Assembly: GCA_014377045.1 (NCBI GenBank)
Contig: JACMQI010000014.1
Span: 33,065-97,064, forward strand
Reading direction: 5' to 3'
Length of the DNA stretch: 64,000 nucleotides
Source of the DNA: a candidate division SR1 bacterium
Lineage (GTDB): Bacteria; Patescibacteriota; JACMRA01
Part shown: positions 1 through 9,691 of the stretch, one piece after another
How positions within the stretch are numbered: position 1 is the first letter of the stretch
Layout of the letters: each line of letters opens with the position of its first letter
Notes under the pieces: model-generated
What the model was told of the DNA's origin: nothing
The model's database searches: none
The model's input: the letters and a program-made list of their open reading frames with translations, nothing else
Position numbers and translations under genes: made by a program

Positions 1-1581
1 TTTAGCCATCTCTGCATCGTTTTTAAAAACCTCAATCACAAGCTCATCATGTACCTGCAAAACCAGCTTATAATTTACTCCTTCTTGTTTGAATCGATTT
101 TCAAGGCCAAGCATAGCAAGCTTGATAATGTCTGCATTACTCCCCTGCAAAACAGCATTGAAGGCTGCTCTTTGATCTAAAGTTTTTAGAAAATAATTTG
201 ATGACTTAAGATTTGTAAAGTATCTTCTTCTCCCTGAATAAGTTTCCACGTAGCCATCATTTGCAGCTTTAAACAAAGTATCTTCTATAAATGGTTTCAC
301 CTTCGTAAATCGAGCAAAATATCTATCAATGAGTCCTTGAGCTTCTTTTACCGTAATTCCAAGTTGTTTAGCAGTTCCAAAAGTACCTTGTTGGTATAAT
401 AGTGCAAAGTTTAAGGTCTTTCCAACTCTTCTTTGTGATTTTGTAACCTCGGTTATTGCTACCTCAAATATCTCCGCAGCGGTACGAATATGAACATCCT
501 GACCAGATTTAAAAATCTCTAAAAGCGTCTCGTCTTGCGTAAAATGCGCCAAAAATCTAAGCTCGGCTTGAGAATAATCAGCACCTACGAATAAATTTCC
601 AGACTCTGCAGTAAAACAAGCTCGTATTTTTTTACCGTAAATATCGTTTTTGATTGGTATATTTTGAAGGTTTGGGCTATTTGAGGATATTCTTCCTGTT
701 GGTACTATAGTCTGATCAAATGTAGTATGAATACGACTCGTTTGCTTGTCTAAAAGATCTAAAATTGGTTTTACAAAACCACTATGTAGCTTTATATACG
801 TACGGTGTTCTAAAATTTGTTTGATAAGACCTATTTCATCATCTTCAAGTAGTGTTTCTAAAATTGCACGGTCGGTAGATATATTTCCAGATTTACCCTT
901 TTTACCTAGTTTATAGCCTTTTTGAATAAGAGCCTGACCAAGCTGTTTAGTAGAATTTATATTTAAATCGGTTTTTAATAAGTCTAGAATAGATATTTCT
1001 AAAGTAATGATATTTTCACTTAATTCAGTTTGTATATCTATAAGAGCTCTTTGATTAATGAATACTCCATTTAATTCAACTTTTGCCAAAATATACGTAA
1101 GTGGTGACTCAGTGCTTTGCCAAAGCATACTGATCCTCTCTGGCAAGGATTTTTCAAGTATATCTATCAATTCGCCAAAGGCCTGATTGTCGAAACTTTT
1201 TTGTATTTGCTGAGCAGTGCTTAGATCTGAAAGCGACTTTGCCATAGAAATATCTAAAAAGTTTAAAGTTGAAGCTTCGATCATCTTATAGTTTTTTAGA
1301 ATGATCTTGTATAAAATTTTAGCGTCAAAAACATATATTTTTCCAGTAAAAACAAGTAAAAAATCCAGTATTTCTACAAAGTTTTCTGTTGATTCTATTC
1401 TTATATTTAGAGAATTAAGGGTAATTTTCTCTAATACTAAGTTATTATCATGCAATATTTCCACCACTAAATATTTGCAATTTTGTAGCGGGATTAGGCT
1501 CGACATAGTTTTACTAATAATAAGTATCTTTAAATTAGTCAAATTTAGCAGGTTGAGCTTTTTATGAAATATATTTTCCAT
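1..1581 (-). CDS. polA: DNA polymerase I, polymerase part (3' end outside window)
   Basis: Family A DNA polymerase, acting in repair synthesis and gap filling. The visible 527 residues run off the left edge. Seen: motif A DYSQAELR near residue 335, the O-helix stretch KTLNFALLY near residue 396, and motif C VHDELV near residue 511. The roughly 290-residue 5'-3' exonuclease domain of classical Pol I is absent, because the ATG at 1581 lies inside the last codons of the upstream helicase gene (20-base overlap). The first 150 residues would correspond to the 3'-5' exonuclease domain but show no clear DxE motif, so proofreading is probably lost. The usual Tyr-Gly after the O-helix is Tyr-Gln here. 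It is likely co-transcribed with the helicase gene. Confidence 0.93.
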   Translation of the reverse strand, partial: MENIFHKKLNLLNLTNLKILIISKTMSSLIPLQNCKYLVVEILHDNNLVLEKITLNSLNIRIESTENFVEILDFLLVFTGKIYVFDAKILYKIILKNYKMIEASTLNFLDISMAKSLSDLSTAQQIQKSFDNQAFGELIDILEKSLPERISMLWQSTESPLTYILAKVELNGVFINQRALIDIQTELSENIITLEISILDLLKTDLNINSTKQLGQALIQKGYKLGKKGKSGNISTDRAILETLLEDDEIGLIKQILEHRTYIKLHSGFVKPILDLLDKQTSRIHTTFDQTIVPTGRISSNSPNLQNIPIKNDIYGKKIRACFTAESGNLFVGADYSQAELRFLAHFTQDETLLEIFKSGQDVHIRTAAEIFEVAITEVTKSQRRVGKTLNFALLYQQGTFGTAKQLGITVKEAQGLIDRYFARFTKVKPFIEDTLFKAANDGYVETYSGRRRYFTNLKSSNYFLKTLDQRAAFNAVLQGSNADIIKLAMLGLENRFKQEGVNYKLVLQVHDELVIEVFKNDAEMAK

Positions 1582-4500
1582 CAAGCAAATCCTGTATAAA
1601 CTGTTTGGTGCCTTTTATATCTTTACTATAGCTAGATACATCAGGAAGATTTAAAGTTTTTATACATTTCCACACCGCGTCTATAAGATTTTCTAAATTT
1701 TTAACTTCGGATGAGGTTATTTCCATTTCTAAAATATTGTGCTCAGGAGTACTACTTTTGCTTATAGACTCTATAAAGTCAATTTTACCAGTATTTACAG
1801 TATATCTACCACCAAAACGGCGTGACTTCTCGACTAATATCTTATAAAAAATCAATTGTTGGCGATATTTTAGCCATTTCATAGGACTTTTTCTTTCAAG
1901 ATCCTTCCAATTTTTTCCTCCTGACCCTGTTTTATAGTCTACAACTTCGCAAATACCAAATGTGCTCGTTTTAGGCCTACTTAAATAAACAATTTTATCT
2001 ATATTTCCAGCTAATATAGCATCTCCAACCTTCACATTTTCATAGCGAAACGGCACTTCTGTATCAATATCAACTTCAAGTAGAGCATTATCTAAGTAAT
2101 ACTCTAAATTTTCCAAGCCTTTTTTGATCAATAAGGTGTCATTATTTAGTCGTTCTTTTTTCATTCCCCACTTAAACCTTTCAAATACGTACTCTTTTGA
2201 TGGAGTCTGATATGTTCGTGCTCTTTCTACATAAAAATCGCGCAGCGCATTATGCATAGCCGTACCATATCCACTAGATGGATCTTTACTTTGCGGGAAT
2301 CTCAACAAATTATTTTCTAAAAAGACTTCAGGACCAGCATGCTCTAAATCCAAAAAGTTATTTAAGTGAGTTACACTCATAATGTAGTTGTCTAGCTGAT
2401 TCTGTAACACTGAGCGTAGCTCTACATAATTATATTTTTGATCTATTTGAGCCTGCATTAATTCTAAAGCCTGTCTTTGTGAATCATCATTTTTAGGGTG
2501 TTTAGCGCACTCATCAAAATGACCATCCTCAAAACCAGCCAAATATCGTATCTTTTTCATTTGTTTCCCTTTCGAGGTAGTATGACAAGTAATATAAAGT
2601 TGATTTTTAGCCCTTGTTATGGCTACGTAAAATAACCTTAAAACGTCGTCTTCTTCATCCAACTCACTACCAATAGGCATATTTAAGGGAAAAGGTAGCT
2701 TAGTTTTATTTGAACCAGGTTTCCAAGTCTCTTCACTTGCATTAACGATAAACACGTATTCAAACTCTAATCCTTTAGATTTATGCACAGTCATTAGGTT
2801 TACCGCGTTTGATTGTATCACAAAAGGTGAAGTATCTACTAAAGAAATGTTATTTTTTTGATACATTTCGATGACTTCTAGTACTTCTTGCACTTTTACC
2901 AACTTACTAGGATTGTATTCTCGGACCATAGTCACTAGCGATCTTAAACCGGAAAGCATACTAGTATACTCTTGCGAAACTAGTTTATCTTGATCCATTT
3001 TTATCTTTGGAAAATAATAACTTTTAAATGGTGAAATGAAAATTTTTACTACAGTACTATTTAGATTGATATCATACTCTTCCTGCTCACTGTCCGCAAT
3101 ACTTTGACCTGCACTTCCCACTATTAAATCTATGAGGCGTTCAGCCGGCAGTTCAACCGAAGATACTCCTAAATAAAGTAAAAACTGCGCCACATCTTGC
3201 AACTTTTTACTATAATTATTCTTTAATTCTTCATTAGTTAAAATCTGCATCCATGTTTTACTCGTTTTACTCGACTCTAAAGACAAATCATATAGTTCAA
3301 TAGGTGAAATTTTCCAAAAGTCAAATGAAAGAATACTAGGTAAAAGGTCATCTTTTTCAAATCGAGTACTATCATTTATCCAGCTACCTATATACTTGAG
3401 AATTGTAACAAGTTGGGCAATATGAGGTTGCTTAAGAATATTCTGTCCCTTCTCATAATTTACGGGTATTTTGAATTGATAGGCGACATGCGCCAGCATT
3501 TCTAGTGATTTGTGAGTTCTTGCCAGCACTGCGATCTCTCCAGGGTTAATACCACTTTCTAACAGTATTTGAATCTCTTCGCCTACCCACACAAGCTCTT
3601 CTTCTACCGTGTTAAAGACTATATGATGAAGCCTGGAATGTCTTGTTTGCTCAAAAGCTCTTATTTGCTTAGAAATATTGAGAATACTCTGTAATTTTGA
3701 ATTTCCTTGTGCAATGATTTGATGAGAGAAATCAACTATTCTGGCAGGACTTCTATAATTTGTATCTAATACAATTAGCTCAACAGAGTTAAACATTTCA
3801 TAAAAATAGCGAATATTATCTATGTTTGCACCTTGAAATCTATAAATAGCTTGATCATCATCCCCCACAACCATGATATTGGGACTTCCATCACTCAGTT
3901 CCATGTCTACCAAACCTTTAATCATACTTAATTGGGCTCCGTTAGTATCTTGAAATTCATCGACCAAAATGTATTGAAACTGCTCTTGCAAGTCATACCT
4001 AAATTCAGTATTATTTTGTAGTGCTTTATTTATTTCAACAATCATATCACTAAAATCAAATAGACCTTTGCTAAATAGCTGCTCTTGGTAAGATTCGTAT
4101 ATGTCACAGGTGCTTTTAAGATATTCGGTTTTTAAAAGATCCCTTAAAGCTAAAATATTTTGATCATTTTTTTTCATTACCCTGTCTTTGAATTCTGTAA
4201 TAGCTTTAGTATTGTTTTTAGCTTTACATTCACTATAAATACTGGTAATATCAACTAAAAGTGTTTTTTTATAAGAGTTTATCCTTGGTATATGTTGTGA
4301 CTTGTACGGTATTTCGTTTATTTTTTCAATTATATTTGGAAGCAAATCAATAGTTTTTCTAGTTATTTTAGTCGAGAAAAGCTCTTGTAAATAGGGTTCA
4401 AGTTGCTGTAAAAAAGCTAGATTTTCCTTTAAAATAGAATTAAATTCATCCGGCAATATTCCTGCAGCTTTTAAGTCTTTTATCATGTTTTCTACATCTT

Positions 4501-4957
4501 TTTTATACACCCAGCCAAGTTCAGGATGCCTACTAGAAAGTTTATTTGTGTAATCTAGCTTTGAAAAAAGATTTTCAAGTATTTCTACTCTTGCGATTTC
4601 CTCAAGTGGTGTAAACTGAGCACCTAAAAAGAAAACTTCAGGGTATTTACCGATTATATCTGTAGCAAAACTATGAAATGTGTGAATATTTATTTTAAAT
4701 GCATCTATACCTATTATCTTTACAAGCCTTTCGAGCATATTTTTTGCAGCAGCATCAGTAAATGTTAGGCAGAGTATGGATTGTGGCAAACTGTCTGTTT
4801 TCTGCAATATATTTGCCACTCGCATGGAAAGTATCTGAGTTTTACCACTACCCGGACCTGCGATAACTAAAAGAGGGCCTTCAATCTTGTCCACAGCCAG
4901 CTTTTGCTTATCATTTAATCTTTCATAATTTTTCAAAAAAATATTCTGATTTTGCAT
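1562..4957 (-). CDS. UvrD/PcrA-type superfamily 1 helicase with C-terminal RecB-like nuclease domain
   Basis: ATP-dependent 3'-5' DNA helicase, about 1131 residues. The Walker A motif GPGSGKT lies near residue 35. DEFQDTNGAQ (motif II), VVGDDDQAIYRFQGA (motif III), NYRSPARI (motif IV), TVHKSKGLEFEYVF (motif V) and LFYVAITRAK (motif VI) follow in order. The last 250 residues hold EVVDYKTGSG, the PD-(D/E)XK nuclease signature seen in AddA, AddB and RecB, so this is probably a recombination-repair helicase-nuclease rather than plain UvrD. An upstream TTG at 4993 is in frame but is itself part of a TTGACA -35 box, so I choose the ATG at 4957. It forms an operon with polA. Confidence 0.92.
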   Translation of the reverse strand: MQNQNIFLKNYERLNDKQKLAVDKIEGPLLVIAGPGSGKTQILSMRVANILQKTDSLPQSILCLTFTDAAAKNMLERLVKIIGIDAFKINIHTFHSFATDIIGKYPEVFFLGAQFTPLEEIARVEILENLFSKLDYTNKLSSRHPELGWVYKKDVENMIKDLKAAGILPDEFNSILKENLAFLQQLEPYLQELFSTKITRKTIDLLPNIIEKINEIPYKSQHIPRINSYKKTLLVDITSIYSECKAKNNTKAITEFKDRVMKKNDQNILALRDLLKTEYLKSTCDIYESYQEQLFSKGLFDFSDMIVEINKALQNNTEFRYDLQEQFQYILVDEFQDTNGAQLSMIKGLVDMELSDGSPNIMVVGDDDQAIYRFQGANIDNIRYFYEMFNSVELIVLDTNYRSPARIVDFSHQIIAQGNSKLQSILNISKQIRAFEQTRHSRLHHIVFNTVEEELVWVGEEIQILLESGINPGEIAVLARTHKSLEMLAHVAYQFKIPVNYEKGQNILKQPHIAQLVTILKYIGSWINDSTRFEKDDLLPSILSFDFWKISPIELYDLSLESSKTSKTWMQILTNEELKNNYSKKLQDVAQFLLYLGVSSVELPAERLIDLIVGSAGQSIADSEQEEYDINLNSTVVKIFISPFKSYYFPKIKMDQDKLVSQEYTSMLSGLRSLVTMVREYNPSKLVKVQEVLEVIEMYQKNNISLVDTSPFVIQSNAVNLMTVHKSKGLEFEYVFIVNASEETWKPGSNKTKLPFPLNMPIGSELDEEDDVLRLFYVAITRAKNQLYITCHTTSKGKQMKKIRYLAGFEDGHFDECAKHPKNDDSQRQALELMQAQIDQKYNYVELRSVLQNQLDNYIMSVTHLNNFLDLEHAGPEVFLENNLLRFPQSKDPSSGYGTAMHNALRDFYVERARTYQTPSKEYVFERFKWGMKKERLNNDTLLIKKGLENLEYYLDNALLEVDIDTEVPFRYENVKVGDAILAGNIDKIVYLSRPKTSTFGICEVVDYKTGSGGKNWKDLERKSPMKWLKYRQQLIFYKILVEKSRRFGGRYTVNTGKIDFIESISKSSTPEHNILEMEITSSEVKNLENLIDAVWKCIKTLNLPDVSSYSKDIKGTKQFIQDLLDGKYIS

Positions 4958-4964
4958 AGTAGTG

Positions 4965-4993
4965 AAACTAATATTATTTATAATCAATGTCAA
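4965..4993 (-). promoter_or_regulatory. Promoter of the helicase-polA operon
   Basis: On the minus strand TTGACA (4993-4988), a 17-base spacer and TAGTTT (4970-4965). The -10 box ends 7 bases before the ATG at 4957, so the transcript would be leaderless or nearly so. Confidence 0.6.
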
Positions 4994-5057
4994 AGAATTT
5001 TTTTTAAAGTATTTTCATCCAAATTTAAAGCTAAACAACCATATAATTATTTATTTA

Positions 5058-5171
5058 TGTGGATAACATACCTACATATGTCTAAAGTAAAGTATTTTGA
5101 AGAAATATTGATATATGTTATCCACATGTTATCCACATATAAATTACTATTATGTGGAAAACTTTTCCACA
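5058..5171. other. Cluster of five DnaA-box-like sites (candidate origin or DnaA-binding locus)
   Basis: Within 114 bases there are three perfect TTATCCACA nonamers (5058-5066 on minus; 5118-5126 and 5129-5137 on plus) and an inverted pair of TTTTCCACA (5153-5161 on minus, 5163-5171 on plus). All fit the bacterial DnaA box consensus TTWTNCACA. The flanks are very AT-rich. The site fills the gap between the helicase promoter and the end of uvrC. Neither dnaA nor dnaN is nearby in the window. It could be oriC, or a DnaA titration or regulatory site. Confidence 0.55.
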
Positions 5172-5185
5172 TAATTGGGGATAAC

Positions 5186-7099
5186 TTAGACTAAAAATTG
5201 TTTTTTAAGCTTTTTTGTTATATTCTCCCCCACTGTTTCTATTACTAATTCTTGGTTAGAATATAAGTTTTTAATAATATTTTCTTTCGACCTAAATACT
5301 TGAAGAAGTTTTTGCTTAGTTTTTTCACCAACCCCTGGTATACTATCCAACTCACTTACACTTATTTCTTTTAAGCGAGCATTACGATTATTTGTAATTG
5401 CAAATCTGTGCGCTTCATCACGTATACGCTGTATCATAAAATGAGCATTACCAGAAAAAATATATGGTTCATTTTGATTGGGTACAAAAACTTCTTCCAG
5501 CTTCTTAGCCAATGAGCAAACATCAACATCAAACTTCAATCCTTTTGTTAAAAATAGCTGTCTATATTCGTCCATAATCTCCAAATCAGCTGAGAGCTGT
5601 CCCTTACCACCGTCTACAATAATTAGATCAGGCAACTCCCATGGATTCTTATCTACTTTTGCAGGATGTTCATCATACCACTTTAAACACCGCTCAAATC
5701 TTCTCCGTAATACTTCTTTATGATTTTCAAAATCATTATTTTGCTCTTTTGTCTTAAATAGACGATAATCTCGTTTACTTGGTCTCCCATCTATAAATAC
5801 TACCATAGATCCATATACAAATTTTCCTGAAAGATGTGAAATATCATAACATTCTAGTCTTCGAGGTATTTTTTCTAGTTGCAAAGTTTTTTGAATATCT
5901 ACTAATCCTATAAAAAGATTATTTTCTTCAAATATATTAAGTTTTTGCCCTAATTCATTTCTTTGTAGATAAATAATCGCATTTTGCCTATTCATTTCCA
6001 TTAATTCGCCTAGTTTATCTCTATTTATTTCAAATGTATTTTTGAAGTGTAGTTTTATACCATACTTACGTTCTAAAATAGCTTTTTCGAACACTAGTTT
6101 TTCTATTTTTTTAAATTCATTTACTCCAGTAAACATTTGTACAAATACATCTATATTTGAATGTTGATTGTATGAATTAGATAAAAAACGGTCTAAAAAT
6201 TTATATTCTATGTCTTCCTCTTCAGTGCCGGACAGTAAGAAATTGGCAACATTGATAACCTTTCCATCTCGTATGTTTTGAGTAAAAACACTTCCAATTT
6301 GTAGTCCAGTTTCACTTTCTTTAATAATTAGACTAATCAAATCTACATCCTGGGGCTCCGCTAAAATAATCTTTTGTGAAGAAATAGTATCTTCAAGTAT
6401 ATGTTTTTTATCTCTCCATAGAGCAGCAAGCTCAAAATTACTATTCTCAATAGAATCTATAATTTTTTGATTCAAATAGTTTTCCACACCAGCTGTTTTA
6501 CCTCTTAGAACATTTTTTATCTGTTCTAATTTGTCTTTATATATATTTTTAGCTTCTAAACCAATGCAAATACCATCGCACTGTTTGATACTAACATAAT
6601 TACAGGGTCTTTTTTGAGGAAATCGCTCTTGACAATAAGGAAATATCGTTCTTAACGTACGCAAAACATTTATAATTCCAGCTTTTCTTGTGTAAGGCCC
6701 AAAATACTCACTTTTAGGATCATATTTTTTACGAGCAAAGAGAATACCTGGTATTGGATCATTGGTAAACCTTACATATAGGTAGCTTTTATCATCTTTT
6801 AATAATACATTATATTTAGGTTGTAAATTATTGATTAGGTTTGCCTCTAAAATCAAACTTTCTTTTTCAGACTCCACAACTGTATACTCTATTCTATCTA
6901 TTTGCGATATCATTAACGTAAGTCGTTCATTTTTAGGTCGACCTTCCTGAAAATAGCTAGAAACTCGATTTTTGAGATCCTTAGCTTTTCCTACATATAA
7001 TAATTCGTTATTTTTAGTATAGTATCGATATACCCCAGGTTTATGTGGTATTGATTTTATAACTTCTTTTTGAAGATTCATATGCAAAGATCTTGACAT
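5186..7099 (-). CDS. uvrC: Excinuclease ABC subunit C
   Basis: Dual-incision nuclease of nucleotide excision repair, working with UvrA and UvrB. At 637 residues it has normal family length. It has the N-terminal GIY-YIG domain (KPGVYRYYTKNNELLYVGKA, residues about 20-40), a central UVR-like region, the RNase H-like C-terminal nuclease (ECYDISHLSGKFVYGSMVVF, LIIVDGGKGQLSA) and a final helix-hairpin-helix (LDSIPGVGEKTKQKLL). The start ATG at 7099 is followed by a second ATG six codons on, so the exact start is unsure. It faces the MFS gene divergently. Confidence 0.96.
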   Translation of the reverse strand: MSRSLHMNLQKEVIKSIPHKPGVYRYYTKNNELLYVGKAKDLKNRVSSYFQEGRPKNERLTLMISQIDRIEYTVVESEKESLILEANLINNLQPKYNVLLKDDKSYLYVRFTNDPIPGILFARKKYDPKSEYFGPYTRKAGIINVLRTLRTIFPYCQERFPQKRPCNYVSIKQCDGICIGLEAKNIYKDKLEQIKNVLRGKTAGVENYLNQKIIDSIENSNFELAALWRDKKHILEDTISSQKIILAEPQDVDLISLIIKESETGLQIGSVFTQNIRDGKVINVANFLLSGTEEEDIEYKFLDRFLSNSYNQHSNIDVFVQMFTGVNEFKKIEKLVFEKAILERKYGIKLHFKNTFEINRDKLGELMEMNRQNAIIYLQRNELGQKLNIFEENNLFIGLVDIQKTLQLEKIPRRLECYDISHLSGKFVYGSMVVFIDGRPSKRDYRLFKTKEQNNDFENHKEVLRRRFERCLKWYDEHPAKVDKNPWELPDLIIVDGGKGQLSADLEIMDEYRQLFLTKGLKFDVDVCSLAKKLEEVFVPNQNEPYIFSGNAHFMIQRIRDEAHRFAITNNRNARLKEISVSELDSIPGVGEKTKQKLLQVFRSKENIIKNLYSNQELVIETVGENITKKLKKQFLV

Positions 7100-7160
7100 T
7101 TTAGATTAAAAAAAGAAATATGTACAATGTATTAAATAAAAATAATTAATAAAATAACAT

Positions 7161-8354
7161 TTGTCTAGAAATTTAATCTTGATATATATCTTAGTCGTAG
7201 TTGACTCGAGTATTGCCGCTATGGTATTGCCTATTCAGCCGCAAATATTCGCTGTTTTAGCCTTACCTACCTTTTGGGTACAAATATCCAATGCTCTTTT
7301 TAGGCTTACACAACTTTTTTCCGCCCCATTTTTAGGGTATTTAGCTGATAAATGGGGTCGTAAGCCTGTTTTTTTAATGGCTACAGGAGGTACTTTTTTT
7401 TCGTATTTGATAGTACTACCTTTAAACGTCCCTGCAATGTTTGCAAATAGACTATTTGATGGAGCTTCAAACGGTTTTTATACTGCGGTTAGATCAGCAA
7501 TAACAGATATATCCAAAAACTCCAAAGCTCTTGAAAGAAATTTGGGAATGCTATCGTCCCTTGCAGCAATAGGAATTATTATAGGTCCTGCATTAAGTGC
7601 AGTTTTTGGTTTATGGGATATTCAGTTTTTGCCAAGTAAAAACGTTACACTCATCGTCGCAGCTCTAATATTAGCACTTTTTAATATCGTTTTAGCCTCT
7701 GCAATTAAAGAAACAAAACCTATATTTACTGAAAAACAACAACTATCAATCGTGTCTGAGCGTTTCAAATATAATGAGCTTATACCTAAATTTATAAAAA
7801 TATGGAGAGAAAGGAGGCAGTTAGGCTTACTCATCGTCATGGAACTTTTGATGGTATCCTGTTTATCATACTATTTCTATTTTATAAATTTTGTGACATA
7901 TTCAAATTTAAAATTTCAACCTATTGATATTTCATTTTTTATGATTTACTTTGGTTTGATGATAGGCTTAGTACATTTCTTATTTTTTAAGTATATTTCT
8001 CATAAATTAAACAAAAAAAAACTCTTATTATTTGGATCACTTTTAGGATCAATCGCACTTTTTAGCTACGCATTTGTAAGTCAAAAATGGATGCTTTACG
8101 CCTTAGTGCCTTTTGATATAATTTCAGTATCACTTTTAGACGGTGTAATTCAAGGAATGATCGGTAAAAAATTATTAGAAAATGAAATAGGTTCAGTTAA
8201 TGGCTTAGTTCAGGGGTTTTCTGGAATAGTTGCGTTTTTAAGTCCTGTTGTGGCTGCATTATTAAGCTTATTAGGAGTTGGTGTTCCATTTTTTTGGTTT
8301 GCAATCTGTCTTGCATCTATGTTTTTTATTACTTTGAAATTAGAAACGGTTTAA
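7161..8354 (+). CDS. Major facilitator superfamily transporter
   Basis: Integral membrane transporter of 397 residues with about 12 hydrophobic segments. The MFS loop 2-3 signature appears as GYLADKWGRKPVF near residue 70. The substrate cannot be told; the general shape suits a drug or sugar efflux-type carrier. The reading frame opens at a TTG (7161), and the first ATG would cut off the first membrane segment, so TTG is preferred. The 3' end overlaps the convergent aminotransferase gene by 26 bases. Confidence 0.85.
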   Translation: MSRNLILIYILVVVDSSIAAMVLPIQPQIFAVLALPTFWVQISNALFRLTQLFSAPFLGYLADKWGRKPVFLMATGGTFFSYLIVLPLNVPAMFANRLFDGASNGFYTAVRSAITDISKNSKALERNLGMLSSLAAIGIIIGPALSAVFGLWDIQFLPSKNVTLIVAALILALFNIVLASAIKETKPIFTEKQQLSIVSERFKYNELIPKFIKIWRERRQLGLLIVMELLMVSCLSYYFYFINFVTYSNLKFQPIDISFFMIYFGLMIGLVHFLFFKYISHKLNKKKLLLFGSLLGSIALFSYAFVSQKWMLYALVPFDIISVSLLDGVIQGMIGKKLLENEIGSVNGLVQGFSGIVAFLSPVVAALLSLLGVGVPFFWFAICLASMFFITLKLETV

Positions 8355-9600
8355 TAATACTAGCTATTTTTTTTGCATCTTTTTCAGTTACATGAATATT
8401 TGTTGGCAAGTTAAGCACCCTATTAGATACCAACTTTTCGCAAATAGGCAAATCGCCTAGATTATAACTAAGCTTTGAAAGATCTGCATCTGCTGGTATA
8501 AATATAGAGTTATACCAAGTTCCAACCAAGATATGATTTTGCCTTAATATGCTTTTTATATTAGAATACGCACTACTAGGTACACAAACAGGAAATCTTA
8601 AGTAGTTATAATTTGTTACCGGTAAATCCAATTCATTTGCATATATTTTAGAAATATTATCTCTATGAGCTTTATAAATACTGATTTTCTTTAACTGATT
8701 TTGCAATAAAATTGAAAGAGTTGCTGAATACTTTGAATGATTTACAATCTCACTTGTCACTTTCTTCTCCTTAATACTATAAATTCCACCAATAAAATGC
8801 AATTTTCGAAAAATAAATAAAGCTAACTTACCTAGTCCATAGTGATAAAAAGGCCTTATGAGAAATACACATAAAATACAATAAATTAAAGATTGGTATT
8901 CTCTTAAAATGCTAATCTTAGGTAAATTTTGATATTCTTCGTGCAATCTAGTTTTATATAATTTAGAAGAATCATTGAGAATAACAGCGCCCCCAATTGT
9001 AGAAGATACTACTTTATCTCTACCAAAACTTAATACAGAACCATAACCTAAAGATCCAACTTGTTTCTCTTTCCCATTTATTAAAATCGGATGGCTAAAA
9101 ATATGAGCACAATCCTCTATTAAAATTAAATTATATTTTTTACAGAATTCAACGACTTTGTTCATTTTGGGAATAATACCAAAAGAATATTGTACAATTA
9201 AAACACGTGTTTTATTGGTTATCTTCTTTTCTGCATCAACTAAATCTAAATTATAATCAGTTTCATTTATGTCGCATAAAATTGGCACTAAATTCGACTG
9301 TAAAACGCTATTAGGTACAACAACACAAGAAAAGCCTTGAATAATTACCTCACTTTCCTTGTCTAACGATAGAGATCTCAATAACAACGTCATTGCTGTT
9401 CTCCCAGAATCAACGAACTGAATATATGAACTATCTGAAAAAATATTTTTTATAATTTTATCCTGATGTATTTGTTTTTTAAAAATATGATATATCGGTA
9501 ATAAAACTAATAGCTTTAAAGCAATAACACCATCCTCTAATTGATAATTTGGGCCAATTTCACATGCTACTAATTTACGTTTCACCGTTTTAAAATACAT
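8329..9600 (-). CDS. DegT/DnrJ/EryC1/StrS-type aminotransferase
   Basis: PLP-dependent sugar aminotransferase family. Seen: FVDSGRTAMTLLLRSL (cofactor-binding start), LILIEDCAH (Asp holding the PLP pyridine nitrogen), and SFGRDKVVSSTIGGA with the likely Schiff-base Lys. Members usually transaminate nucleotide-linked keto-sugars for surface glycans. No other pathway gene is adjacent, though a glycosyltransferase and cupin lie 12 kb away. Possible starts are TTG 9630, ATG 9600 and GTG 9585. A promoter at 9592-9620 lies over the first two, which favours GTG 9585. ATG 9600 is given as a compromise. Confidence 0.85.
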   Translation of the reverse strand: MYFKTVKRKLVACEIGPNYQLEDGVIALKLLVLLPIYHIFKKQIHQDKIIKNIFSDSSYIQFVDSGRTAMTLLLRSLSLDKESEVIIQGFSCVVVPNSVLQSNLVPILCDINETDYNLDLVDAEKKITNKTRVLIVQYSFGIIPKMNKVVEFCKKYNLILIEDCAHIFSHPILINGKEKQVGSLGYGSVLSFGRDKVVSSTIGGAVILNDSSKLYKTRLHEEYQNLPKISILREYQSLIYCILCVFLIRPFYHYGLGKLALFIFRKLHFIGGIYSIKEKKVTSEIVNHSKYSATLSILLQNQLKKISIYKAHRDNISKIYANELDLPVTNYNYLRFPVCVPSSAYSNIKSILRQNHILVGTWYNSIFIPADADLSKLSYNLGDLPICEKLVSNRVLNLPTNIHVTEKDAKKIASIIKPFLISK

Positions 9601-9620
9601 TAACTTTTTTAGAGTGTCAA
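9592..9620 (-). promoter_or_regulatory. Promoter of the DegT-type aminotransferase gene
   Basis: Minus strand TTGACA (9620-9615), 17-base spacer, TATTTT (9597-9592). It lies inside the 5' extension of the open frame and ends 6 bases before an in-frame GTG at 9585, arguing for a leaderless start there. Confidence 0.5.
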
Positions 9621-9691
9621 ATTTTGACAAAAATACAGTTATCTTTTAATATTTGTCTTGAAAATTATCAAATAATAACTAGTAATTCATT

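Noticed and set aside
1301..1567. Plus-strand 88-codon frame
   Set aside because: Antisense to the N-terminal part of polA, which reads clearly on the minus strand.
4988..4993. TTG 4993 as start of the helicase gene
   Set aside because: This TTG is the first part of a TTGACA -35 box; the ATG at 4957 lies 7 bases past the -10 box.
4952..5194. Plus-strand 80-codon frame
   Set aside because: It crosses the helicase start, its promoter and the DnaA-box cluster; composition is not protein-like.
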